From Desulfovermiculus halophilus DSM 18834 (GTDB lineage Bacteria; Desulfobacterota; Desulfovibrionia; Desulfovibrionales; Desulfothermaceae), in assembly GCF_000620765.1 (NCBI RefSeq), contig NZ_JIAK01000025.1, positions 1-42,378 of the forward strand: 42,378 nucleotides of DNA, given 5' to 3'. A program made the translations under genes and the position numbers. Within the stretch, counting starts at the first letter, position 1. Each line of letters opens with the position of its first letter. Shown in pieces: positions 1 to 6,350 of this stretch. The notes beneath the pieces are model-generated. The model saw nothing but the letters and a program-made list of their open reading frames with translations, was not told the origin of the DNA and did no database searches.

Positions 1-2
1 AA

Positions 3-212
3 AGATATGAACATGCATCCACCATCATTACAAGCAACCTTGATTTCCAGGAATGGGACCGGGCCTTTGAAAACAAGCTTTTGGGATCAGCTACCATCGA
101 TAGACTCCGGCATGATGCCTACCTGGTCTATTTGGATGGGCCCAGCTACAGGAAACCAAAGCCAAACCAAGCTCTCAAAAAAGAGGTGGAAAAAAGCCAA
201 AAATCAGCCTAA
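3..212 (+). CDS. istB: IS21-family helper ATPase IstB, C-terminal end (runs off the window start)
   Basis: The frame starting at position 3 reads RYEHASTIITSN, then FQEW, then LGSATIDRLRHDAY and LDGPSYR, and ends at a TAA at 210-212. This is the conserved C-terminal end of IstB, the AAA+ helper that works with the IstA transposase of IS21-family elements. The Walker motifs lie upstream, outside the window, so intactness cannot be judged. The neighbouring frame that starts with an ATG at position 7 is a shadow of this one. It is followed at once by repeated sequence typical of an IS21 terminus, which supports the call. Recognition is by motif memory only. Confidence 0.82.
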   Translation, partial: RYEHASTIITSNLDFQEWDRAFENKLLGSATIDRLRHDAYLVYLDGPSYRKPKPNQALKKEVEKSQKSA

Positions 213-326
213 AAAATGGGGGGTTCGCAACCTCAAGATGGCCACTTAAAACTGGCCCCATTAGGGCGATCATAGGGTGGCCCGATTAGCCGATCATGGG
301 TGGCTCCATTGGGGTGGTCAATGACA
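213..326 (+). mobile_element. IS21-like element, right terminal region
   Basis: Directly after the istB stop there are near-repeats of a block containing CGATCAT followed by GGGTGGC (about 269-305) and related GGGGTGGTCAATGACA sequence. IS21-family ends carry multiple such repeats and finish in CA. The end is placed at about 326 (ATGACA). The exact boundary and the target duplication cannot be fixed without the left end. Confidence 0.6.
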
Positions 327-738
327 AAAGCATCAAAATCTGCAGCTGGCAGTACGCTTTCTCAGACCCCAAAGAAAAAAAGTAAATAAACTGATAAAGT
401 TACCTAGAATCATACAAACCCACGCACACCAAAATATTGTCCTTGAGATGGGGATGCTAATATCCGTCGTCGGTCAGGGAAATATCACAATTCTGCAAAA
501 GGGGACACATCGAAGTACCATTCGAAGTACAAGGAATACTCTATATACCATTCGGAGACTGTGCCGAAGCTCACTGACAGGTTAAGGGCTGCCAGGCTCG
601 TTCTGAGCACCGACAACATAACTAGAGCCACAAGCTAGTATTCTTATTTTATGAAAAAGCTTTTTCCATGCTTCGTTGTGCCTGCGCCCTTACAGGTATG
701 ATGATTATTACACTAAAACGACGAAGGATAGGGCGAAA
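327..738. other. Gap between IS21 end and NYN gene
   Basis: AT-richer sequence with no convincing gene. It contains a short direct repeat (ATTCGAAGTAC-like copies near 513-532). A 16-codon open frame starts at ATG 651 but has no visible ribosome-binding site. It probably holds the promoter of the NYN gene; no clear -35/-10 pair could be assigned. Confidence 0.4.
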
Positions 739-1530
739 TTGTCACATCTGAACATATTCATCGACGGTTCGTGGCTGTTCAAGGTTTGCCAGGCTGGTGG
801 AGTATTGTCTCGAACTACTGAAGATGACACCAGACCCTTCAAACTGGACTTCGATAAACTGAACAAGCTTCTGCTGTCCCATGCGCAAAGCGCTTCGACC
901 GAATGCGATTCGATAGGAGAATGTTTTATAGCAACGTCGATCTTCGCTTTACCAGACGTTTTCGATGACTGGCCGAATCGCTTTGACGATATTACTGAGC
1001 AGAACATCGAAATAACTCGTAAGAACGTCAATGCCAGGGAACGTATGGTCCGTAATGCCGTTGACAATGCGGGATACAATGAATCTGCAGTCTTCAGGCC
1101 TCCAATACGTGACTACATCATTCAACAGTTGATGAATCGTCAATATCAGGAGAAACAAGTTGACGCTGCAGTGGTAGCTCTCCTTGTACGTTCCGCCATA
1201 ACAAGGCCCGATGACTATCATGTTGTATTGACAGGAGACTCCGATATCCTTCCCGCCATTAAGGTGGCCTATCCCACGTATTCTGAAAACGTGTTCTTGG
1301 CTACAACTCACCCAGATGAGTTGAAGGCTGAACACAGGCAAACATCTTTCTCCTTAAGCAACTTTAGTTTTGCTTTGGATCCAGTTTATCTGCAAGATGT
1401 GACAGAGAAGATTATCCAAGGCATGCACAGCTATAAATGCGCGAATTGCAGCCGAGTATTTGTCCGGTCCAACCCTATTCCTGCTGGAGCCCGCCCTTAT
1501 TGCAATCCTTGTTATCAGCAGCGCACATAG
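739..1530 (+). CDS. NYN-domain (PIN-like) nuclease with C-terminal zinc ribbon
   Basis: About 263 residues from a TTG at 739; the same frame is open to a TTG at 676. I prefer 739 because AAGGA and AGGG lie just upstream (724-733) and the protein then begins directly with the first beta strand, LNIFIDGSWLF. Acidic NYN/LabA-like motifs follow: the IDG near the N terminus, KQVDAAVVALLV in the middle and VVLTGDSDILPAIKVA, which supply the Asp residues that bind metal in PIN-like RNases. The last 35 residues hold CANC and CNPC, a CxxC-CxxC zinc ribbon that may bind nucleic acid. Family knowledge suggests a single-strand RNase, but the substrate is unknown. It stands alone beside a structured-repeat array, with lower GC than the core genes to the right, consistent with transfer. 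Confidence 0.78.
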   Translation: MSHLNIFIDGSWLFKVCQAGGVLSRTTEDDTRPFKLDFDKLNKLLLSHAQSASTECDSIGECFIATSIFALPDVFDDWPNRFDDITEQNIEITRKNVNARERMVRNAVDNAGYNESAVFRPPIRDYIIQQLMNRQYQEKQVDAAVVALLVRSAITRPDDYHVVLTGDSDILPAIKVAYPTYSENVFLATTHPDELKAEHRQTSFSLSNFSFALDPVYLQDVTEKIIQGMHSYKCANCSRVFVRSNPIPAGARPYCNPCYQQRT

Positions 1531-1954
1531 CAAATGAAAATAAATTATGTCTACTCATGAAAACATAACATTTCGTTCCAGCAGAAACTGAGGTTTTTGG
1601 CTCATCGCGGCATGTTCTATTGATTCCACCAAATTAAGCTGGACTCATAGTTATGTTTTGTGGCTTTGCGATACCATCGCAGTACATCTAACCAACCATC
1701 ATTCCCCAAAGATAAAAGAATACTACTTCCAGTGGACAGCATACATCGCTGCAGCTGGTCTGGTACGGCAACCAGACCCAGATGGCGTGAACATCTAAGC
1801 TCAGGCTTTGATCTCATCCTTGGCCACCAAAAGACAAATAATGTCCTGGTTCACCCAAGAGCCCAGAACCGTCCAGGCAAGGACAAAATCTGCTAACGAC
1901 CCTAACCGCTGCTAGGCGCCCATAGGGGTGGTGCTTCAACAGCCCAAGCTCAAG
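1531..1954. other. Gap between NYN gene and hairpin array
   Basis: No supported gene. A small hairpin with arms GGTCTGG and CCAGACC lies near 1758-1780. Open frames in this stretch (for example 1660-1896) lack ribosome-binding sites and recognisable protein features. GC content rises towards 1950 where the hairpin array begins. Confidence 0.4.
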
Positions 1955-2075
1955 TCCCGCTCCGGCCCCCGGCCCCTGTTCGCTAGTCGGCATGGAGACT
2001 CAGGCTTTAGACAGCGAACAGCGGCCGGTGACCTCCGCTCTGATCCAGGTGTTTCATCAGTCATCAACAAGAAGC

Positions 2076-2200
2076 TAAGGTGCAGCTACAGCCCTCCGAG
2101 ACTGGCCCGGTCAGGGATCAGGTAAGTCTTTGCTGTGCCCTTGACCGGGTCCAGATTCTCCGGGCTTCCGCTGATCAAACGAAATCTCTTCCCGCCCACC
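2076..2200 (+). repeat. Hairpin module A1
   Basis: Starts TAAGGTGCAGC. The left arm carries AGCCCTCCGAGACTGG then CCCGGTCA. The right arm carries TTGACCGGG then TCCAGATTCTCCGGGCT. The loop is about 21 nt (GATCAGG to GCTGTG) and resembles the loop of A6. The trailer is AAATCTCTTCCCGCCCA. Confidence 0.65.
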
Positions 2201-2338
2201 GCCCCATAAGACACGGTTGTTTACCAGCCTGTGCTAATTCCCCCGCTCCACAGCCCGCGGACTGGGCGCGCAGACGCACCCAGACCGCGTGCCGTTCCGC
2301 TTCAGCTACCGGTAATTCCAAGGTAGGACAAGAGCTGA

Positions 2339-2460
2339 TAAGGTGCAGCAAAAGCCAGCCAACCCTGGCCCCGGTCAGGGATCATAAGTCTTTTGGTTGT
2401 GCCCGTGACCGGTGCCAGGCCGGCGGCTTTGCTGATCATCGTTATATCTTCTCCCGCCCA
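2339..2460 (+). repeat. Hairpin module A2
   Basis: Starts TAAGGTGCAGC. The arms are CCTGGCCCCGGTCA-GGG against CCC-GTGACCGGTGCCAGG with a basal GCAAAAGCC / GGCTTTGC stem. The loop (ATCATAAGTC to GGTTGTG) is similar to that of A1. The trailer is ATATCTTCTCCCGCCCA. Confidence 0.65.
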
Positions 2461-2593
2461 TTCACCCCTCTAACCGGTTTTTCATCGATCCGGTGATGTT
2501 CCCGCTACGCGCCCCACGGCCAGGGACCGCAGCCGGACCCGGACCGCGTGACGCTTCGCTTGGTTAAGGGGTGATTCATCAAATGAAAGACAA

Positions 2594-2713
2594 ATAAGGT
2601 GCCGGCCCACCAGGCGGCCAACGCCGGTCAGATAAGGTAGGGATCAGGTACCAACTCTGACCAGCGTTCCTACGCCTGACGGGCCGTGTCTCCTAAATCT
2701 GTTCCCGTCCGCC
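2594..2713 (+). repeat. Hairpin module A3 (most diverged)
   Basis: Starts TAAGGTGCCGG. The arms are CGGCCC, CAGGCG and AACGCCGGTCAGA against TCTGACCAGCGTT, CGCCTGA and GGGCCG. The trailer is weaker (AAATCTGTTCCCGTCCGCC), but position and order match the other A modules. Confidence 0.55.
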
Positions 2714-2853
2714 ACCCCTAAATGCACGGCTCTTGTACAGCTGGTCGCAAATTCCCGCTCCACTGGCTGCGGACTGGTCCCGCAGCCGGGCCCAGACAGC
2801 GTCCAGCTCCGCTCTGGTCCGGGCAGGTTCATGGGGCTGGCAAGGAAAAGAGG

Positions 2854-2976
2854 ATAAGGTGCAGCTTCAGCCCTGCGAGACTGACACCAGCCTGGGTCAA
2901 TAATATTTTTTGGGGCCAGGCTGGTGCAGACTCTCCGGGCTTTCGCTGGTCAGCGAGATATCGAATCCCGCCCAAC
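2854..2976 (+). repeat. Hairpin module A4
   Basis: Starts TAAGGTGCAGC. The stem base AGCCCTGCGAGACTG pairs with CAGACTCTCCGGGCT. The middle stem is ACACCAGCCTGG against CCAGGCTGGTG. The loop is AT-rich. The trailer is GATATCGAATCCCGCCCA. It is followed directly by module C1. Confidence 0.7.
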
Positions 2977-2990
2977 CGCCCTTTGAGAAA

Positions 2991-3106
2991 GACCCTGACC
3001 CACCCACGTGTGGTACGTGCCCTCCGCTCGGCGCTTCGCCGAAGACGGCTCGCTTGCCTCCGCTCCAGGCACATCAATAATATTCCCACCCGCCTCCCCG
3101 AAGAAA
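2991..3106 (+). repeat. Module C1
   Basis: Begins GACCCTGACCCACCCA and ends TATTCCCACCCGCCTCCCC. It includes a GCGCTTCGCC-type hairpin. It is a diverged direct repeat of 3951-4062 (C2), each following an A module. Confidence 0.55.
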
Positions 3107-3225
3107 ATAGCACTGCTACCGTTTGGTTTGGGGTGAATCCGCAAGTGTGGGGGTAATCCGTGCGCCCGTACAAAGAGAAAGAACAAGAGGAAGAGAAAGA
3201 CCAGAGAAAAGAGCGAAGAGGTTAG

Positions 3226-3520
3226 TGATTCCCAGGAGTATGGTTTGGTTCTCCGCTTCGGTCCTGGCAGCACTGCTCCGGGCTACGCGGGATTGGTGCC
3301 CGCGATGCCTACGCAGTGCCGCCAGGCCCTTCGCTGGGTTGTGACATTCCGCAGGTTGGTTGAAGAGAGGGTAACACGGAAGGTTGGGATCAAAGTCTTT
3401 CGCTACGCCCCTGGCAGCGCTGTTCAGGCTCGCGTGACGAAGACCCGCGATGCCTGCCCAGCCCAGCCAGGGCCTTCACTGGGTTGCGGTAATGCGCAGG
3501 CCTTGAAGAAAAGACAAAGA
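3226..3520 (+). repeat. Modules D1 and D2, tandem diverged copies
   Basis: Two adjacent related segments, about 3252-3355 and 3400-3500. Each has CCTGGCAGC, a CCCGCGATGCCT block, and a CCAGG-CCTTC-CTGGGTTG ending. In D1 the arms CCTGGCAGCACTGC and GCAGTGCCGCCAGG form a hairpin around the CCCGCGATG block. Purine-rich spacers (AAGAGAAAGA-like) flank them. Confidence 0.5.
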
Positions 3521-3534
3521 GGAAGACGGATAAT

Positions 3535-3672
3535 GTGGCTGTCCTGGCACGGCTCTTTGCACGCCCGGCTGTCACAGGCCAGGTTGCAATGTCCGCAAGG
3601 CCCTGCGCCAGCCGGGCATGCAAAAGCCAAGGTGCCAGGCAGCTTCTGACAAGGATATCTCTTCCCGCCCAG
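3535..3672 (+). repeat. Hairpin module A5 (different sequence, same architecture)
   Basis: The long arms are GCTGTCCTGGCAC, GGCTCTTTGCA and GCCCGGCTG against CAGCCGGGCA, TGCAAAAGCC and GTGCCAGGCAGC. The trailer is GGATATCTCTTCCCGCCCA, as in other A modules. The stem sequence is almost unrelated to that of A1-A4, yet pairing is extensive. Confidence 0.6.
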
Positions 3673-3816
3673 CCATCCCCCAGAAGGGCAATTGAGCGTA
3701 TGAGGTTTTTGATCCCGCTCCACAGGCCGCGGACTGGCCCTGCTGACAGGTCCAGACAGCGTCCTGCTTCGCTCTGGTCCGGGGGGTGTAGTGAGTGTTG
3801 GCCCAGAAAAGAATGG

Positions 3817-3936
3817 TAAGGTGCAGCGAAAGTCCTCCGAGACTGACACCGGCCGGGATCGGTATATCATTGCTGTGCCCGGCCGGTGTAGACTCTCCGG
3901 ACTTTCGCTGAATACCATGATATCTATTCCCACCCA
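3817..3936 (+). repeat. Hairpin module A6
   Basis: Starts TAAGGTGCAGC. The base AGCGAAAGTCC pairs with GGACTTTCGCT. The middle stem is ACACCGGCCGGG against CCCGGCCGGTGT, a perfect 12-bp pairing. The loop (ATCGG to GCTGTG) matches A1 in pattern. The trailer is GATATCTATTCCCACCCA, then module C2 (3951-4062). Confidence 0.7.
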
Positions 3937-3950
3937 ACCCCCCTGATGAA

Positions 3951-4062
3951 GACCCTGACCCACCCAGGCTGTGCGTGCCTTGCGCTTTGGCGCTTCACCT
4001 CAGAGGGCTCGCATGCCTTCGCTTCAGGCCCAGATCAGGCCATATTCCCACCCGCCTCCCCG
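3951..4062 (+). repeat. Module C2
   Basis: Begins GACCCTGACCCACCCA and ends CATATTCCCACCCGCCTCCCC. It is the diverged direct repeat of C1 and follows A6 as C1 follows A4. Confidence 0.55.
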
Positions 4063-4200
4063 GGAAAAAGACCACAGCAATGATCAGCAGACTTTTAACC
4101 GCGAAGCGCGCGAGCGCACGAGGATATACCATCGGGCACCCGCCTGTCTTCTGACTGCAAGCCAAAAGGCAAAGAATGAAAGCCAGGAAGATGAAGAAAA

Positions 4201-4387
4201 TAAGGTGGCTACGCGTCAGCTTTTTCTGGCCAATCGACGTGGAGGATAGCTCCGGCGGCCGAAAATGCAAGGATACTTCGTGCTTCCCTCCGCTCTGCTC
4301 CGGTCCAGTACGATCCTCCTTGCATTTCCGTCCGCCTCCACTTTGGAAACCACTTTTCAAGATTGGCCAGAAAAAGTTTTTTAAGCT
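4201..4387 (+). repeat. Terminal giant hairpin E, upstream of the small ORF
   Basis: Starts TAAGGTGGC like an A module. It has nested arms over about 160 nt: CTTTTTCTGGCCAATC (from 4220) with GATTGGCCAGAAAAAG (from 4361); GTGGAGG (4239) with CCTCCAC (4335); and CGGCGGCCGAAAATGCAAGGAT-like sequence (4253-4274) with its partner at 4313-4334. The loop carries a CCGCTCTGCTCCGGTCC block resembling the module B tail. It ends about 10 nt before the AAGGAGG of the next ORF, so a leader-RNA role is possible. Confidence 0.65.
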
Positions 4388-4408
4388 CAGCAAACCAAGG
4401 AGGCGCGT

Positions 4409-4741
4409 ATGTTCACGGTTTCTCATCTCTCCCGCATCAGCTGCAGGTGGTCGGCTTCAGCATTTGCCGTTCGGTTCTCCAATACCTCCATCACCGGTTA
4501 TGTGGCCTGCGTGGGGTTCCGGTCCTTTGCCCTGGCCAGGCGGCTGGCCGTGTATGCAGCTCCTCAGCTCCCCCCTGTGTGCAAGGGCGTGCGCATGAGA
4601 AAAGGCGGCGGCATGTGGTGGGTCTCGGTCCCGGTGGCAAAAGAGTCGGTGCCCGAGGAGGTGGCCCGGGGCGGGGCGGTGTGCTCCATGGGCCCGCCCC
4701 CGGATGTGCGGCAGGCGCTTGTCGGCTCCGGCAGGGCGTAG
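4409..4741 (+). CDS. Small ORF after the hairpin array, possible fragment of a C-type-lectin/FGE-like fold
   Basis: 110 residues. The start is well supported: AAGGAGG at 4397-4403 lies 5 nt before the ATG. I do not recognise the family with confidence. Residues 6-36 read SHLSRISCRW, then SAFAVRF and VACVGFRSF. The order CR, SA, R, VGFR recalls the C-terminal end of formylglycine-generating-enzyme-like and DGR-target proteins, but here it lies near the N terminus and a 70-residue GC-rich tail follows (MRKGGGMWW, then Ala/Val/Pro-rich). There is no signal peptide or clear membrane segment. A hairpin resembling a terminator follows the stop. It could also be a chance frame in GC-rich DNA; the ribosome-binding site is the main evidence. 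Confidence 0.5.
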   Translation: MFTVSHLSRISCRWSASAFAVRFSNTSITGYVACVGFRSFALARRLAVYAAPQLPPVCKGVRMRKGGGMWWVSVPVAKESVPEEVARGGAVCSMGPPPDVRQALVGSGRA

Positions 4742-4747
4742 GCATAA

Positions 4748-4776
4748 GGTCCCGGGCTTCGGCCCGGGGGTTTGTC
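4748..4776 (+). terminator. Hairpin terminator candidate after the small ORF
   Basis: CCCGGGC, a TTCG tetraloop and GCCCGGG, followed by GGTTTGTCTT. It is a strong stem with a weak T-run, placed just after the stop at 4741. Confidence 0.55.
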
Positions 4777-4808
4777 TTGGTCTGTGAAGGGTCAAGCTCT
4801 TTTTATAA

Positions 4809-5081
4809 TCAAAGCTCCTTCTCTTTCATCCTCTGCTCAGCCCTCTCTTCCATTTCCCAGCGATTGACCAGGGCCTCACGCATGTCTTCAAAAATCCTGG
4901 TCGCCTCCCTGATGGTGAGCACATCATTGTCTACCTTCTGACACAGCCCGATTCGAAGGGCATGCAGGGCCTGGATGCCCATGTCATTGGGGTGTTTGTT
5001 TATCAGCTCCTCCCATTCGGCGTTGGACTCCGGATCATAGCAGTAGTTTGTTTTGGCCAGGGCAGAGAAGGGAAAATTCAG
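4809..5081 (-). pseudogene. Small hypothetical protein after relE, start codon degraded
   Basis: On the minus strand a frame of 90 codons ends at 4809. It reads YDPESNAEWEELINKHPND, later IREATRIFEDMREALVNRW, and ends with a charged helix (EERAEQRMKEKEL), which looks like real protein. No ATG, GTG or TTG sits at a sensible start. A CTG overlaps the toxin stop as CTGA, exactly where an ATGA coupling would be expected, so the start may have mutated. I do not recognise the family. It could be a third gene of the toxin-antitoxin operon, or a decayed remnant. Confidence 0.45.
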
Positions 5082-5344
5082 GGGAGATTGCGATATATAT
5101 CTTTGCGGTGGCCGATTTTCACAACCAGGATTAAAAGGATCTCTTCTTGGATTTCATAGATTATTCGATAATCTCCAACACGGATTCTGTGAAAAGGATT
5201 ATTGCCTTTCATTTTGGTTGTATCAGGATTTGGTAGGTCTTCAGCCAGGCTGTCGATTTTATCGGCTATGCGTTTTTGATCAGCTTTTGGTATTTTCTTC
5301 AGCGCTTTTGCCGCCGACCTCTTGACCTCAATACGATAATTCAA
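5078..5344 (-). CDS. relE: RelE/ParE-family mRNA interferase toxin
   Basis: 88 residues, the usual length of a RelE-family toxin. The sequence has the family layout: an N-terminal strand YRIEVKRSAAKALKKIP, a helix (QKRIADKIDSLAEDL), a basic core (HRIRVGDYRIIYEI) and a C-terminal VVKIGHRKDIYR. The RVGDYRIIYEI and GHRKDIY motifs are the conserved substrate-binding and catalytic strand region. It begins inside the last codons of the upstream antitoxin gene (4-bp overlap), so the two are translationally coupled. By family knowledge it cleaves mRNA at the ribosome when not bound by its antitoxin. No key region is missing, so it may be functional. Confidence 0.9.
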   Translation of the reverse strand: MNYRIEVKRSAAKALKKIPKADQKRIADKIDSLAEDLPNPDTTKMKGNNPFHRIRVGDYRIIYEIQEEILLILVVKIGHRKDIYRNLP

Positions 5345-5592
5345 AGCTCGAGTTCCTTTTTTAACTCATCCCAAGGTATTGGGTCTCCAGGCTCTTTTTT
5401 TGCCTTCCACGCATCCTCAATATCAATCTGGTCCTCTATCTCTTGCAGAAGTTTGAGCTCCTTCAAAGAAACAAGAGCGGCAATCGGCTCTCCTCTTCGG
5501 GTTAAAACAAAGGATTCCTCGCCAAAAGCGACTCTATTGATAATGTTTGAGAATTTTTTTCTGGCGTCCGCAGTTGTGATTTTATTAATCAT
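5341..5592 (-). CDS. Phd/YefM-family antitoxin
   Basis: 83 residues from ATG 5592; an in-frame ATG at 5601 is possible, but its GAG-like site is too close. The N-terminal half has the Phd/YefM DNA-binding fold signature: TTADARKKFSNIINRV, then FVLTRRGEPIAALVSLKEL. The C-terminal half is acidic and helical (EIEDQIDIEDAW) and would wrap the toxin. The stop overlaps the toxin start. It should neutralise the RelE-like protein and repress the operon with it. A 26-bp near-palindrome stands directly upstream and is the likely operator. Confidence 0.88.
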   Translation of the reverse strand: MINKITTADARKKFSNIINRVAFGEESFVLTRRGEPIAALVSLKELKLLQEIEDQIDIEDAWKAKKEPGDPIPWDELKKELEL

Positions 5593-5606
5593 AATAAGCA
5601 TCTCAA

Positions 5607-5632
5607 ATGTATAAAATGTTCATTTTGTACAT
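5607..5632. promoter_or_regulatory. Toxin-antitoxin operator palindrome
   Basis: ATGTATAAAATG and CATTTTGTACAT form a near-perfect inverted repeat around TT, directly upstream of the antitoxin start. The region just beyond (5633-5665) is AT-rich with TATATAAAACATATAAT, suitable for a -10 box. Autoregulation by the antitoxin-toxin complex is typical of this family. Confidence 0.65.
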
Positions 5633-5705
5633 ATTGTATATATAAAACATATAATGTCAACAAAAATAAAAAAATCATATATTATCAAATTTTTATACCT
5701 TCGAG

Positions 5706-6155
5706 ATGGCTCACTCGGAAAAAATGAATACGATTCTTGCCGCGGCCAAAAGGCACCGCTGCCTGATCCCGGCCAGCTGCTTTTTTGAGTGGAAAAGGAC
5801 AGAGGGAAAGAAGAAACAGCCGTACTGCGTCCGGCCCAAAGACGAGGGCCTCTTTGCCTTTGCCGGGCTGTGGGAGCACTGGCAGGATGAGGAAGCGGAC
5901 AGAAAAATCGACTCCTGCACCATTGTCACCACCCGGGCCAACGAGGCCGTGGCCGAGCTGCACGACCGGATGCCGGTGATCATCATCAGGGAGGCGGATT
6001 TTGATCTGTGGCTGGATCGGAGCGTGGAAGATCCGGAGCGGCTGCAACCGTTCCTGGAACCGGTATCAAGTAATGATTTGGAGATCTATCCGGTGGGGCT
6101 GGAGGTGAACAGTCCGGGAAATGACTCGGAAGAGGTAATCAAAAAGACGGGTTAA
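5706..6155 (+). pseudogene. SRAP (YedK/HMCES) family protein, 5'-truncated
   Basis: The 149-codon frame matches the middle and C-terminal part of SOS-response-associated peptidase family proteins: RHRCLIPASCFFEW, then FAFAGLWEHW, CTIVTTRANEAVAELHDRMPVII and LEIYPVG. Full members have about 220 residues and start MCGRF; the catalytic Cys2, which forms the crosslink with abasic sites in single-stranded DNA, is absent, as is roughly the first third. The FEW glutamate and the LHDRMP histidine remain. No ribosome-binding site precedes 5706. The break lies at the AT-rich junction with the toxin-antitoxin locus, so insertion or deletion probably removed the 5' end. It is not expected to be functional. 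Confidence 0.8.
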
Positions 6156-6261
6156 AAGTGGATGGCTTTTGGACGGCTTTTTTCTGACAACCTGGCTCAA
6201 AACAGCACTTTTTCATGCGATCCAATGCGCATTTTTACGGCGACATGCGCTTTGCGGTGTC

Positions 6262-6306
6262 CTGTCACGCCGGAGGCCGCCGGTTCGAGTCCGGTCAGCT
6301 CCGCCA
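6262..6306 (+). tRNA. tRNA-Asp(GTC) 3' half only, likely attachment-site remnant
   Basis: The loop CTGTCAC with GTC anticodon, the 3' anticodon strand GCCGG, a T-arm (CCGG TTCGAGT CCGG) and CAGCTCC-G-CCA are present. The 5' half is missing: upstream bases do not pair with the anticodon or acceptor strand (no GGAGCTG). The break falls at the anticodon loop, the usual crossover point of tRNA-specific tyrosine recombinases. It therefore reads as an att scar at the right edge of the island, not a working tRNA. Confidence 0.7.
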
Positions 6307-6313
6307 TTTTTTC

Positions 6314-6350
6314 AAGGGGTTATGAGTTCTGCTCATAGCCCCTTTTTTTG
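6314..6350 (+). terminator. Rho-independent terminator after the tRNA fragment
   Basis: AAGGGGTTATGAG and CTCATAGCCCCTT form a 13-bp stem with one mismatch, followed by a run of T. It lies 8 bp after the CCA, as expected for the original tRNA gene. Confidence 0.85.

Larger units (their letters stand above)
1955..4387 (+). repeat. Tandem array of large imperfect hairpins (modules A, B, C, D and terminal E)
   Basis: About 2.4 kb built from recurring modules. Module A begins TAAGGTGCAGC or close variants, folds into a long hairpin, and usually ends with an AT-rich ATATC-like box and TCCCGCCCA. Module B begins TCCCGCTCC, contains GCGGACTGG and CCAGACAGCGTCC blocks that pair locally, and ends GCTCTGGTCCGGG (copies near 1955, 2237, 2499, 2752 and 3711). 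Module C (GACCCTGACCCACCCA to CCACCCGCCTCCCC) follows A4 and A6. The stretch 2752-3106 (B-A-C) and 3711-4063 (B-A-C) are diverged direct repeats. Both strands are open in several frames, but the translations are Pro/Arg/Cys-rich and the frame is not conserved between copies, so this is not coding. The plus orientation is assumed because the last hairpin runs into a ribosome-binding site. The function is unknown. Confidence 0.75.

Noticed and set aside
2080-4360. Many long open frames on both strands within the hairpin array
   Set aside because: They overlap one another on both strands, lack ribosome-binding sites and have biased Pro/Arg/Cys composition; module copies do not keep one frame. 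GC-rich palindromes create them.
1955-4387. CRISPR array
   Set aside because: Units are 100-350 nt and diverged, with no short identical direct repeats at regular spacing, and no cas genes are in view.
1955-4387. Integron attC cassette array
   Set aside because: No GTTRRRY and RYYYAAC core pairs were seen at the hairpin bases, and the spaces between hairpins hold no cassette genes. A structural search would settle it.
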